Origin: Symsagittifera roscoffensis
Lineage: Eukaryota; Xenacoelomorpha; Acoela; Convolutidae
DNA length: 55,270 nt
Direction of reading: 5' to 3'
Assembly: GCF_963678635.1 (NCBI RefSeq)
Contig: NW_026970665.1
Coordinates: 1-55,270, forward strand
The notes under the pieces were generated by a model. The model ran no database searches. It was not told where the DNA came from and was given only the letters and a program-made list of their open reading frames with translations. This document shows positions 22,248 to 33,671 of this stretch, piece after piece. The translations under genes and the position numbers were made by a program. How positions within the stretch are numbered: the stretch's first letter is position 1; each line of letters starts with the position of its first letter.

Positions 22248-22870
22248 TTACAACTTGGTTGCTTGGTTTCTCACTTGGAGTTTTTTCACATACATAAAAT
22301 AATTCTGAGTTTTAACTTCTTCTTCTTCGTCACTCCTTTGTTTCTCTTCTTTTTGTCGTTTAGAAGTTCCAAAACTTCTAAATTTTTCTAATTTTCTTTC
22401 TTTTCGCATCTTGTTCTTTCGAGCATTTGTCAATGTTCCATCTCTTCCTCCTGTGACACTGACTCTGCATTTTCAGTTTCTGTGTCTTGCAACACATCGT
22501 TAGCTATTCTGGCGCTGTTGGAAGCAGTCCTCCAACACTCCTGCTCTTCTACCCTCTGTTTGCAACAAGGTAGAGGATCCACGTTAGATTCTCTGTTCCT
22601 GCAGAAGCTGTTGTGGAGACACAATGTCACGTTTCTCTCCAAATCTTCCTTCAACATCTCTTCCTTCTCCTTTCCACTACGTTCACTTGTCCTGGAAATT
22701 CTTTTTACAGCGGTGGTCACTGCATTCCGATGAGTCACGAAAGCTCGCTTGAAAGCTCCTGCTCCAATGTCCAGCTGATATCCACTGTACACTCTGCCGT
22801 GCTTCGGCATATGCTTTTTGGCATATTCGTACAACCATGCAGTCATGTTAGCTCTGAACCATGGCATCAA
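22248..22870 (-). pseudogene. Unrecognised gene remnant, C-terminal part
   Basis: A 146-codon open stretch (22430-22870) contains FRANMTAWLYEYAKKHMPKH and YSGYQLDIGAGAFKRAFVTHR. An acidic and serine-rich tail follows. Just past its stop, a second stretch (22248-22433) is very basic, then acidic (RKERKLEKFRSFGTSKRQKE, RSDEEEEVK). It may be the same protein after a frameshift, or a small following gene. It is probably downstream of the part at 23069-24245. I do not recognise the family. An endogenous RNA-virus nucleoprotein or a transposon protein are both possible. Confidence 0.45.
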
Positions 22871-23068
22871 TCGCCTTCAAGTCCATATCTTTTTCACTTC
22901 CATCGGAATGTTTAGAATCTTGCACGTTGTCTCAAAAATATCTAAATCTTTTAGACAATCCAATTTCTGCAACTGTTCTCTCGTTGGTGCCTCATGTCTA
23001 TTGTTTGTTCTCCTTCACATGAGCTTCCAGCCATCGTATCGCCATCATAACCCCCACTATCACTACTG

Positions 23069-24559
23069 TTATGGGCCGTGATGAGTCTGGTAAACCCATG
23101 GCAACTCGTAAGATTTTTCGGACATTCTCGTTAGTCTCACACACTTTGGCACTGAGAAGGCTTGATCCACAATCGTTCTCGTACTCTTTACATCCACCGC
23201 TACAAAATGCACCGGGTATCTGCTCTTGCACAATGAAGCCAATGTCGATCCCACCAAATATCGTGCTCCTGATGGTCTACAATAAGTCTCACTGTCCGAT
23301 GTTCATTTCCGCCTCGATCGCTTCCCTCCATTTTCCTATGTGCTTCTGCTCAGTTTGCAAAACTCCTGGGACCATCTCATGTCTCTGTTCTAGATTCAAT
23401 ATTGACTCTAAAGAACCAAACATGCTGTAAAATCCTAGTGCAGTCACTAGATTCACCTCGGTTCCTCCATGGCAATATGCGATCAGTTCCGTTTCCGTCC
23501 TTGCTTTCATCACGACATTCCCAAACAATATCGTCAATTGCTTGTGTTGTCTCTCTAGGGTTTTCACACAATACAGACCTCCACAAACGTGACCTTTCAG
23601 TCCACAGACTTCCGCCAGACAGCTACCAGTTTTGACCCAGTCTTCTGGTCCCCAGCCAGGCAACTCCAATTTGTCTTCCCCGTTGCTCCTAGAGGCTGTT
23701 ATCATCACATTATAAATGATTTTAAGGTCACGCAGGTTACAGTCTGCATTCAGCTCCCTCTGCGCATCTTGTGTCGCCCGTAATATCGAGTCAGCATTGG
23801 GACTAGGACACCATGATGGTCTCATCAGTTCCCACACTACCATCACGCTCGTTCTCAGTAGTTCATCTGAGAATCCCAACCCAAACTCCACTCTTTTGTC
23901 GGATTTCGGTACGGAAGGTGCAGTCACCTCTTCTTCCAAGACCAGTCCCAATTTGGTCTGCGGATTATTAGCGCTCTTGATCGTTACAATTCTCGACGTC
24001 CAGAATCATAGCAACACTGCCTGCTCGTAATCAAAGAAGCAATCGCGTATGTCTTCACTCAGGAAAGGGTTGTACGCTATCCCTATGATTCCGGACACGT
24101 AGCTGTACGACTTCTTCTTGATCGGTCCACAGTACTCACTAGATTTCGGCAGTGCGCCCATAGATTCTTTAGTGAGTCTCAGCTCCTTGTTTGAAAATCT
24201 TCTTATTCTTTCATATTCACCCTCATCGGCTTGCTTTGATGCATCTCCAGCAGTGCTAGCAAGAGTAAGGCTTTTGCTCGTTCATCGCCCTCCCTCAACA
24301 TCTTGCCACAGGTATTCAATGCTGGTACTGAAATCTGCTCTATCAGGAATCGAATGAAACAGAGAGCATCTCTCCGCTTCGCGCACGCTACTGCCATTCC
24401 TTCCTGGATTATCAGATCCCTCAGGTTCGTCATCAGGAATACTTTTTCTTCTTTTGACCTTTTCCTTTCATTACGTCGCCAATCCGTGTTATTTGGTTTT
24501 TGCGGAATCGGTGCCAAAAAGCTAGAAATAGTGTGTCCCGGATTCCGGAACACACGCAT
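23069..24559 (-). pseudogene. Unrecognised gene remnant, N-terminal and central parts
   Basis: Three frames join into one protein-like track. The first (about 24480-24245) includes LIIQEGMAVACAKRRDALCFIRFL. A frameshift near 24250 leads into a long frame (24250-23289) that reads ERIRRFSNKELRLTKESMGA, crosses one TGA stop near 24015, and continues through LGFSDELLRTSVMVVWELMRPS, WGPEDWVKTGSCLAEVCGLKG and TEVNLVTALGFYSMFGSL. Another frameshift near 23285 leads to SGARYLVGSTLASLCKSRYPVHFVAVDVK. The upstream end overlaps the palindrome cluster, so the start is uncertain. It looks like a formerly intact protein of about 600-700 residues. Function unknown. Confidence 0.5.
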
Positions 24560-24875
24560 TTTCTTTGATAATTTTAGATTCCGTGGATTCCTAATTCAAA
24601 CCAGTTTGTATGTGACCAGCTTTTGTCATGGATTCCGGGACAGCTAAAACCACCGATTTTGTGGCCAATCCCGGAATCCATGACAAAAACCATGGAATCC
24701 GATACCATATTAAAACGCATTAAAAAACGGTTTTACCATGGATTCCTGGGCTTTTGGCTTCTGCGTGTTCTGGAATCCGGGACTTTACCAAGGGACCGGA
24801 TTCCATGACATTTTACAACAATTATCAATACACAAAATTAGAAATGTTTAATGTTTTGCCATGGATTCCATGATT
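24526..24875. repeat. Cluster of GGATTCC/GGAATCC palindromes
   Basis: About ten copies of GGATTCC or its complement occur in 350 bases, several in the context CATGGATTCC. Two arms, 24621-24640 and 24669-24688, are perfect 20-base inverted repeats with a 28-base spacer. Another near-palindrome, GTGTGTCCCGGA facing TCCGGAACACAC, lies at 24530-24556, and CATGGATTCCATG at about 24859 is itself palindromic. The cluster sits between two divergent unrecognised genes. Confidence 0.85.
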
Positions 24876-25599
24876 AACACAACTGTTAATGATACCATGA
24901 TTAACAAAAGAAATCTTTTAGTGACTTAAGTGACTTCTTTCGAAAAGAAAGAGGTTAAAAAACTATTGTATACTCTATACAGTTCAACTGTATCACTCTA
25001 TACTGTATACTATATACTCTATACTGTATACTGTATATACAGATTTTTCAATTAGTTTAGTTTCACTAGTTTTACATGTATTGAATGTTCATGTTGTAGA
25101 ACAACAATATTCATTCTTCTAGAACATTTAAAATGTACAGGATTTCGGCATGCATTTTTTTAAAACAGGTAATTGTAACCGTTACCGTAACGTGACAATG
25201 GGGACCATTTGTCATTTACAGGATTTCAGCATTCTAGCAAATTTTATAATTAGTTTAGTTTAACTAGTTTCATTTGATGTTCAACATTTGAAGTTCAGAA
25301 AAACAGCCTGTGAGTTGAATATGAATACTACTCATGATTATTCAACGCTAAAACTTGAGTCTCATAAACTATTCAACACTTAAGCTTGAGTCTCATAATA
25401 GGATAAGTTAGTAACTTGTTGTCAGAAAAAGTTTGCACGCGCGTGCGCACAACTCAGTGTCAAGATTCAGACTATATCATATAGTAACTATGATAGTTAC
25501 TTTAAATCACCATTGTATAAATTCAATTCATCATTGTTTTGAAAAAAGTCCTTCATCGAAAGATCCAACAAAAGTTACTCACAATTGTCAACTTGAACA
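24876..25599. other. AT-rich region with TATAC simple repeats
   Basis: At 24966-25041 the sequence repeats TATACTGTATAC-like units. The rest is AT-rich with no recognised gene. It may hold the promoter of the plus-strand gene that starts at 25600, but I cannot identify a specific element. Confidence 0.4.
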
Positions 25600-27405
25600 A
25601 TGGAATTATGGAATAAATTTTTAATTTCTGGCGCCGACTCGGACATTAACCGTCAGTTTGTTGACTGTAACATTCTGGATGCAATTGCCGAAAAGTTTAT
25701 CCAAAAAAAGTACGACAAGTTATCAAAGATTCTTGAAGAGATGCTCGCAGGGACGGATAAGTGGATCGTTTCTGATGTTCTTCGTCAGATATCTGTGCGG
25801 GGACAATCAAAAAAAGCTACAATTTTAGCAGTAAGTAACTTTTCACAAATTTATCGTTTTCAGTCACCAAACATTCTTTACGTTGATTAATTCAACTTCA
25901 ATTACGTTCAATTACGTTCATCTTTACGTTCAATTAAAATTCAACTTTCAATAAAATTTATATCCAATTGGGACAACACAACACTGTTTAGGCTCGCGTA
26001 ATGCAACTCGTAATTCTTCGTGGTTCAAGAGAAATGTCTTGGACCAAGACTCGGAAGGAGCTAGTAAAATGTTTCTTCGGTCCAATGTTCATACCTGACG
26101 AAATTGATCCTTATAAAGCGCTCAAAGCAACCGAAACTTCATTTTCATTTGAACAGTGCGGCACTCAATCAAACCTACCTCAAACATTGGAAGAGTCAAG
26201 ACACGTTTCCAGGATAATGAAACGATCAAAATTTATGTCTATAACAGCTGACAACTCCCAACAACTATGGGGACAAGTGCTGAAACTGATACGACAAAAA
26301 AAAATTCAAATAAGCACATTTGTTAAATTGATTCGACAATCCGCATTCAGCCGTAAAAAGACGTATTCTGGGTATAGAAAGAATGACACAAATGTCTTAC
26401 GAGTTTTGGCGATGTAACTATTTTCTAAAAGAGGTTCAACGAAGGATTTTGAGTTTTGCTTGGGCATCGCTTGTAAAACTGGAAACGTAGAAGGTGTGAT
26501 CAACATTATCTGGAATAGACTACAACTGATTGGCCTCAAACATAATTTAGTACCCTCAATGAGAAATGTCCAACGATCAACTGCAAGCCTTGTAAATCAC
26601 TTTTTGGCCTTGTGCAAACCACAGAAGTCCTTCTCTGGATTCAGAACGGACTTGGTTGCATTTATACAACTAGCTGTTTTTCTATTGTTTAAAACAGAAA
26701 ACATCAACAACGTTAAAGTCGATATTTGGGGTGACGATTGTGAAATTGGTGGCACAGAAGTTACGAGACTGGCTTTTAGACTACTTTCTGAAGATATTAG
26801 CGCCCAATCTGCTACGAGCGTCTTCTGCTTCGCAGGTACTCCTTTTTTCTAAAATCATTTTAAAATAATTTCTTCTCAACTTGAGACTAAAATGATTTTT
26901 TTAGCTTATCGAGGAAAAGACTCAAGGTTTGCGATGGAGTTGAACTTGGGACCGAGTGTTGTCGGATGTCAAGAGTCAGGGTGGTTATTCCAGCAAACAA
27001 ATCAGTTGAAAAATTTGGGAGCAAAATTGACGTACAGTGGAGATACCCCGTTTCTCCATCGACTGATACTGGGCTCCGGAAACGACCTGTCTACAGATTA
27101 CCCTTCTAAGATGGCACTTTATGTAGAAGACGAACGTTTTCTACCTTCCCTTTGCGACAAAATAACTGGTCGAAGAACGGATGTAAAGATTCCATTTCGC
27201 ACGAATATTCCTGAAACTTCTCTAGTTTTCCTTAATGACGTGAGATGCATTTGCCCAGATGCCACGCACATGCTCACTCGATGCGTTGAAAGTGACCTGA
27301 GAAAAATGGCTCAAAAAATTATCAACGACAAAAGTCCGTTCGAAATGGAGTTTCTTCACCGCTTTGAACAGAATTTGTCAAGTCGTGATGCCAAGAGACC
27401 GCTTT
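25600..27405 (+). pseudogene. Unrecognised three-exon gene, truncated by Gypsy-C
   Basis: Exon 1 is 25600-25830 (start MELWNKFLISGADSDIN), followed by a GTAAGT...TTTAG intron. Exon 2 is 25992-26835. A 69-base GT-TTAG intron follows (26836-26904), and exon 3 starts at 26905. Phases agree at both junctions; the second rebuilds an alanine codon in FCFA-A-YRGKDSRF. Conserved-looking strings are VDIWGDDCEIGGTEVTRLAF and CPDATHMLTRCVESDLRKMA. One in-frame TAA at 26415 interrupts exon 2, and exon 3 is cut at about 27405 by antisense RNase H of element C. The intron pattern suggests a cellular gene or a domesticated one. I do not recognise the family. Confidence 0.65.
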
Positions 27406-28131
27406 GTCAGCATTCTGGTGTTTATCTCGCATCCTGTGCTCGATTATAATGTGGTAGCCATCCAATCTTACTATCCATCTACCAATATAACTCTGATCCA
27501 TCGAGTTGGTCTTCAACCACGATAACGCTCTGTTGTCTACGCGTAACTTAAAGGGAGCGCTCCCCAAGTATGCGCGGTATTTTCCCACAAATGTGACTAC
27601 TGCAAACATTTCTGCTTTTGGTGCACCATATTTCATCTCAGTGTGGAAAACCTTGCTGCCGTATGCAATGTGATGGAGAACCGTTCTTCCAATCCATTTT
27701 TTCTCCTGATGCAATATTCCTGAGATGGCTACTACCGATGCGTCTGTGTCAAGAACATACATGCCCTTTTCTCTAGGCATGCCTAGCACTGGCACTTCGC
27801 ACAGTTCCCGCTTTATGTTCTCGAAGGCAATTTGTTCTTCATCGTTCCATTCGAACTTTTTCCCTTTGTTGCGCATCAGCTTCTGCATCGGATACACCTT
27901 GTCCGCATAACCTTTTATGAACTCCCGGTAGTAGTTGTCAAACCCTAGGAAGCTCAGGAGCTGTGTATCTGTTCTGGGAGCCTTCCATGTCAACACTGCT
28001 TCTACTGCTTCCGGGTCCGGCCTCACCCCATGGCTGTCCACCATTCTTCCCAGGTACTTGATTGAATCCCTAAGGATTTCACATTTCGATGGTTTGCACT
28101 TCAAGCCTGCTCTTGAAGTGTTTACTATCGA
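27406..28131 (-). pseudogene. Gypsy-C RT connection and RNase H
   Basis: The frame reads AGLKCKPSKCEILRDSIKYL, the connection domain, then RNase H with VLDTDASVVAIS, the Glu in KAEMFAVV and the Asp in RVDNRALSW. It stops being gypsy after RDKHQNAD, where the next residues (KAVSW) are antisense to the adjacent gene. The last catalytic Asp is therefore at the very edge. A one-codon loss near SKV-FHTEMKY (SKVLSDTEMKY in B) is visible. Confidence 0.87.
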
Positions 28132-28517
28132 TAAGCCGTCGTCCGTTTCGGATTTCATTGAAAACAATTTATGAATAGGTTTTAATTCATTAATCCTCTT
28201 TAAAGTTTTATCTTTATTGGCATGATAAGGACAGTCTTTCACACTATGTCTCTTCAGGTTTTGAGTCTCCTCATAGTCGGTCCTCATCCGCAAAGCGTAA
28301 CCAAGCTTCTTTCCACGCTGGATTGAAACCGTGGTGTCCAGTGTGTTCAATAACACACTGACACACAGTCCATTTCGCGTTACCGGAAGCTCCGGACTAA
28401 AATGACCGAACTCTGACTATTCGGTACTAAACAAAACTGTTTACTATCGCTTAACGAATTTAAATGTCTCATTCTAAAAATTGCCACCACAGCCTGTCCT
28501 GGCTGTAGTTTCACTTT
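28132..28517 (-). repeat. 386-bp direct repeat inside Gypsy-C, inner copy
   Basis: This segment repeats 29285-29671 almost exactly and in the same orientation. It encodes the end of protease and the junction region (KVKLQPGQAVV through to LFSMKSETDDGLS), yet here it interrupts the reverse transcriptase between FGCME and AGLKCKP. One visible difference is Pro (this copy) for Ser in INELK-P/S-IHK. Confidence 0.93.
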
Positions 28518-29284
28518 TCCATGCATCCAAAGACCTCATCGAGCCGATCAATGTGGTCTTCCAGGGTTGGTGTCGCTATGACCACGTCGTCCACGTAACA
28601 CATCACAAGATTCCCGTATTTCTTGGTCATTCTGGTCAAAAACTGAGCCATCAGTCTTTGGAAAGTGGCCGTTGCATTGCACAAGCCGAAGGGCCTCCTC
28701 TTCCACTGGTACAACCCTAATTTGCCCGCGAATCCGGTTTTCTCTCTATCCTTCTTCCGCATAGGGACCTGCCAGAAGGCCGAACCCAAGTCCAATGTTG
28801 TGAAGAACTTGGCATCACCAAGTTTGGAGAGGCTCTCGTCTATCCGCGGTATCGGGTACGCATCTTTTATCGTCACCGCGTTCAAGTAACGAAAATCGCA
28901 ACAAAACCTAAGCTGCCCCCTTTCTTTTTCGCCATTACTACCCCGCAAGCCCATGTCGATTTTGAGGGTTCTATCATGTCGTATTCGAGCAACATTTCTA
29001 TTTCTGCTCGGCATGCTTCCGACTTGTGTGGCGTCATCCGTCTCGCGCCTTCTCTGTGCGGAACGGCACCTTCTTCCAGTTCAGTTTCGTGTTCGACGAG
29101 GTTACAGCAACCGATATCCGCCTTATGTTTTGAAAATACATCTGCGTTCCGATTTAAGACGTTCCGCAATTTTTCGAAATCTCCCTCACCTATTTTCCTG
29201 TTTAAATGTTCTATCTCTGGCAAAACCAGTTTGTCAGATCCTAGTTCATATGAAGAGAGGCGTTCCGGAAAAATCGAGCAGCTC
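28511..29284 (-). pseudogene. Gypsy-C reverse transcriptase core
   Basis: Two overlapping frames cover the domain. The upstream one carries HKADIGCCNLVEHETELEEG and EYDMIEPSKSTWACGVVMAKKKG. A small frameshift follows, then RFCCDFRYLNAVTIKDAYPI, FTTLDLGSAFWQVPM, FGLCNATATFQRLM and an intact catalytic YVDD. The frame ends at the inserted 386-bp repeat, which separates it from its connection and RNase H domains. Confidence 0.88.
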
Positions 29285-29671
29285 GATAAGCCGTCGTCCG
29301 TTTCGGATTTCATTGAAAACAATTTATGAATAGATTTTAATTCATTAATCCTCTTTAAAGTTTTATCTTTATTGGCATGATAAGGACAGTCTTTCACACT
29401 ATGTCTCTTCAGGTTTTGAGTCTCCTCATAGTCGGTCCTCATCCGCAAAGCGTAACCAAGCTTCTTTCCACGCTGGATTGAAACCGTGGTGTCCAGTGTG
29501 TTCAATAACACACTGACACACAGTCCATTTCGCGTTACCGGAAGCTCCGGACTAAAATGACCGAACTCTGACTATTCGGTACTAAGCAAAACTGTTTACT
29601 ATCGCTTAACGAATTTAAATGTCTCATTCTAAAAATTGCCACCACAGCCTGTCCTGGCTGTAGTTTCACTT
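29285..29671 (-). repeat. 386-bp direct repeat inside Gypsy-C, outer copy
   Basis: Counterpart of 28132-28517. This copy is in the expected place, between protease and reverse transcriptase, so it is the original. The two copies flank a 767-base reverse transcriptase segment. Confidence 0.93.
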
Positions 29672-30530
29672 TTCTATCTAAAAAAATTGGTACCTTGTTT
29701 TCGTCTGTTATTATCCTATTAATTGGTTTCTTAACATACTTCCGGTCCGGGTTGCTAATCCGTATCAGACCCTTGTTCAAGTCAACCATCACGTCAAAAT
29801 TCCTGACAAAAGCTCTGCCCAAGATGAATAGGTCGGCGTCGTCCAAATTCTCTACCACCAGGAAGCTCATCCAAAGATCCCGTCCTCCCATGTGGAGGAC
29901 CGTTATTGGCGTTCTTCCGGCTACGTAAATCGCTCCTCGATTGGCTGCAGCCAGTCGGAGATTCGTTGGAATTAGATCTTCCCTCGTGAAGCCCATTCTT
30001 TCCCAAGTTTTTATCGGCATCACACTCACTACCGCTCCTGTGTCCAGAAGCCCTGTGACTCCGATTTTCTTTCCGTTGGTGTCGAGCAGATGTGCGGTCA
30101 CATCTGCTTCGTACCCAATATGTACTGCATCTTGTTCCATCATGGCGTCATGGCCGATCCTGCGGACTTTGAGTTCCTCCTCACCCAAATAGATCTGCCC
30201 TATTTGGTCACTATCTGTTGTTACATAAGTCCTAGTGTAGATACTGATTCCATCCACAATTAGCATCTTCTGATACGGCCCATAGACTTCCACGTAGCCT
30301 CCATGAAGTTTCTTTATGCGAGGGCCACCCGTTGTTAGTAGTGCTCGCACTGCTCTCGACTCAGTGCGTGGCTCCACCTGCCTCAGATAATCTGCAAATG
30401 TGTCCAAATGCATCAAAGTGAACTCGGATGGTTCACTCAGATTTCTGATTACCTGGTGTCCAGCCACCGAGATTATCGACTGAATCTTGCTTCCTTGCGG
30501 CACCATGCCGAACCTCTTTCCGGAGATCAC
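29535..30530 (-). pseudogene. Gypsy-C protease region
   Basis: A 331-codon frame begins in ISGKRFGMVPQGSKIQSIISV and includes HGGYVEVYGPYQ and DGISIYTR. The protease follows, with an intact GLLDTGAVVSVMP active site. The later motif reads ILGRAFVRNF where B has ILGRDFVRNF. It is in the same frame as the zinc-knuckle part upstream and separated from it by a single TAG at 30540, so a read-through would restore the Gag-protease order. Confidence 0.88.
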
Positions 30531-30539
30531 ATTAAATTT

Positions 30540-31140
30540 CTAGCTCAAACTGCTTGGTGCTTTAGTCTCTTCGAACTCCGTTGCTTCGAAGGTATTCAGT
30601 TGCTCCTGTAGTCTCTCATTTTCCAGTTCGAGTTTCACTTTCTGTTCGTTCTCTTTTGTCACCAGTTCCTGCTGCACTCTATTTAGAGCATCCCTCGCGG
30701 CTGCTTTATAATCAATCTTGAAGTCATCGGCCGCAGTCACTGGTTCCGGTTCACATGTCTCTTCAGTTACCGCTTGCGTTTTCTTCGTCGCCAGCTCTTG
30801 CGGTTTGTCTTTTTTGCGCGTCTCCGCTTCACTCAACAGGCGAGCCTTGCTGGCTTTCACTCCTGATAAAGCTTCCTCATGCCTTGGATGCTTGATGTCT
30901 GCCACTGCATCCCAGAATTGCGGACAATCTGATTTAAAATGACCTTCCAAGTTGCAAAAGAAACACCTCGGGCCAAATTTCGCAATTACCCCTCTCATGA
31001 AATCCTCATGGTCATCTTCTGACGCATCTTCGTCCTCGAGGCTAAAGCCTATTGCTGTCATGCCTTGTTTGTAAGTTGGGCATGCTGACACATGATGGTC
31101 CGTTGAACTGCAATTGGCACAAGAGCGTCAATGTCCATAT
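30540..31140 (-). pseudogene. Gypsy-C nucleocapsid region
   Basis: The second zinc knuckle is intact (CFFCNLEGHFKSDC). The first is split by a frameshift near 31100 between the capsid frame and this one. After the knuckles come KHPRHEEALSGVKASKARLL and a lysine/glutamate-rich, probably helical region. This corresponds to residues 400-590 of the element B protein. Confidence 0.85.
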
Positions 31141-31882
31141 CATCCCTGGGTTTGTACCAGTTGTTCCCTTGGTTTGCTGGTCCGTTGTTAAAATTACCAA
31201 AAATGTTCTTATAATAACCAGATCTCGAAGGAGGTTTCAACAAAAGATAATCTTTTGACTTGAGCCTCAACTCCTCTGGTGTTGGCGCATTGGTTGATAG
31301 TGGTGTGTAATGCGTTGCTAGCATTGTTCGAAGTTCATCATTCTTCACACCATCGATGAATTTCGAGACTACTGCCAGGTTCATCCTTCTGTTAGACTCA
31401 TCCGGTTGACTGCGTCTTCTAAGCATCTCCAAATCGTCTAGAATTTTGTCTATTGTCTCATCTTCTCGTTGCATCCGTTTCTCGAAGCGCATCATTGCCT
31501 GGTGCCCCTGCACCCCTGATCCGAAACGATTTAACAAGATTTCGAAAATTTTCTCAGCTGTATCTCGCTGATATTGCTTCTTGGCCATGACACAGTTCAG
31601 GGCTGTCCCTTCCAAATTACTGGTAAGCGCACTGCATTCTTGTCTTTCCGATAAATCCTCTTCCTCGAAATGCAGTTTCATTACCTCTATCCAGGTATCA
31701 ATACAGCCATCAGATTCGTCTTTGTAGCATCCTGGTTTCTTCAAGACTCTTCTGGACTTCTCACTGCGTTCACTGGTTCTGGATAATCTCGTCAGGAATG
31801 TCTCCAAAGACCTGTTCAGGGGGCTCAAAGGCTGTGGCCATTGCCGTAGCATCTCTTGAGTGCCCCGCCTGAGTGTCATCAC
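31058..31882 (-). pseudogene. Gypsy-C capsid region
   Basis: The frame reads LNRSLETFLTRLSRTSERSE, then CIDTWIEVMKLHFEEEDLSE, NLEGTALNCVMAKKQYQRD and FGSGVQGHQAMMRFEKRMQR, colinear with the capsid of B. It would form the particle shell. It ends in the first zinc knuckle through a frameshift. Confidence 0.88.
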
Positions 31883-32350
31883 ACCTTGTTAATGGCTCTG
31901 TATTTGCTGCATCCCTGCAATCCGAATCGCCGTGAGTGTTTCCCCCTTAGCCCATATGACTCCTCCCTGGGCTCGCATGTCTCCTGTTACCGGAATCACC
32001 TCTCCCAGTCGCATGTGTGCCTTGCGTTGGTCGTTCGTTAGAGGTCTGGCTGCTCCCCATTGAACTTGCTCTACTGTTTGCGCCCATGTTCTATTATCCC
32101 TTGTGGCATAGCCTGATGAACTGCCCCTACCTCTAGTGGATCAATATGTCCTCCTCCTTTGATGGTCATTGAAGTTCACCTTCGGCTCCCTGCCGGGACC
32201 TCCCGAGTTCGGTTCCCCTTCTTTTGGTCCACTCTTGCTGCCCAGTAGCCCGTCCAACCTATCCATAATAGCCTGAGTTCGCCTCTCCATCATCGCATCT
32301 ATCTTTGTGTCAAGAGTCCCAAGAGACTGCTCTTGCTGAATTCTTAACTT

Positions 32351-33583
32351 CTATATGTCGTCTCTTAAGCGTAACTCTCTCTGTTCCGCTTCTCTTGTCG
32401 TTCGCGACAAGTTCTTCGCTATGTGCTTGTCCGTTCTTTCCTTCAAGCGTTTTTTGCTCCTACCAACTTCTTGTCTATTGTGGTTTATTTCTTCCCGCAG
32501 ACTTTCTCTTTCAATGTAAACTGCTCTCTCTAATTCACTCATTCTAATGGACATCTGTTCATTTTGTTCTCTTATACTGCCCACTATGTTATTCAAGGCT
32601 TCTTCTAAGGCTGCCCCGTTATCCACTAGTGGTATCACTAGTTGCGGTGTCACCCTGTCGATCCCAGGTAGCTTCGTGCTGGTCGAGATTCGGGCTTTGA
32701 TTATCTGCCTCGACGTTTTTTCATTATCCACTTCAGGATCCGCCAATGAGTTGTCCAGCCCTTTCTTTCCACTATCCCCAGTTCGCGTCTCTGAATTTGT
32801 CATACTCGCAAAGCCTCTCGACTGGCCTGGTGTGTTTGCGTCTTTGCTTATCGTTCTCACCACACCAAATTTGTCCATTGTTCCAGTCTCTCTTTCGACG
32901 TATGCCTCATTCTCCTGGGTCGAAATATTGAGGCTGACTCGAGATCCAAAATCGACTGGCTCGTCTTCGTCCTCTTCTTCCTCCTGGGATTCACCTTCGT
33001 TTCCTCTGCCTACTCCCATGGTAAATGGAAAGATGTTTCCGAAAGTGTTCTTCATTCTTTCTGAGAACGATGAGGACGTTGTTTGTTTCTCAGTCCTGCC
33101 TGCCATCATGGTGTTGTCTGTTGGAGATCTTCTAGTTGCCACTATTTCAGTAGAGATGGCGGACAGTTCCGACATCTCTTCTCGGTCCAGTGTTCCGGTG
33201 GAAGTGGCGAAATCTTGGAGCCCAGGCTTGGCCTTGGAGGGCAAAGGGCTTTCACCTGGTTGATAAGTCCTAGAACTTCCCAATCCAGGCTCATTCGCCA
33301 TGTCACTCCCTCAGAGAGCCCCGTTTCTCCACCTCATCACTCTCATTTTGGGGCGGTCTAGTACTCCCCTTTCTCCGTATACTGCCATCAATAGGACTTC
33401 CGTGGGGTGGTTCCCACGGTTGTCATGCCTCAAGATGTTGATCAGGGCGGTCAGCAACATGACTACCTCTGGGTCCTCCAGAGCGAAGTCTCAATCCATT
33501 AGCTGACGATAGATCGCATCTACCATCGGCCCTACATATGCCTCTGCCAGTTCCATCAATTCGTCCAAGTTGAAATTATCCAT
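32351..33583 (-). pseudogene. Gypsy-C gag N-terminus
   Basis: The start MDNFNLDELM at 33583 follows the LTR and a leader of about 90 bases, and matches element E at 44138. The frame is continuous to 32351 except for two in-frame TGA stops, at codon 31 (Arg in E) and codon 91 (Ser in E). After LGSSRTYQPGE and KPGLQDFATSTGTLDREEM comes an acidic patch (GESQEEEEDEDEP). A coiled coil ends the frame (ELERAVYIERESLREEINHN). Between 32350 and 31883 the frame has further stops. Confidence 0.85.
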
Positions 33584-33671
33584 TCTCTTTCCAGGTTTTG
33601 ATTCGGTTTGATTTAAGTGAGCAATTAAATGATCAATCAGGATCTAGAAAAGAGGTCACGAGTATCACACC

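Larger units (their letters stand above)
27406..33671 (-). mobile_element. Gypsy-C: Ty3/gypsy-like element with internal duplication
   Basis: From the LTR at 33672-33920 leftwards, this copy has gag (33583-30540), protease (30530 down to about 29600), reverse transcriptase and RNase H, and is cut off inside RNase H after HQNAD at about 27406. Many interruptions are single in-frame stops, consistent with point mutation. A 386-bp segment is present twice, on both sides of the reverse transcriptase core. The element lies in the plus-strand unrecognised gene and removes its 3' end. Confidence 0.9.
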
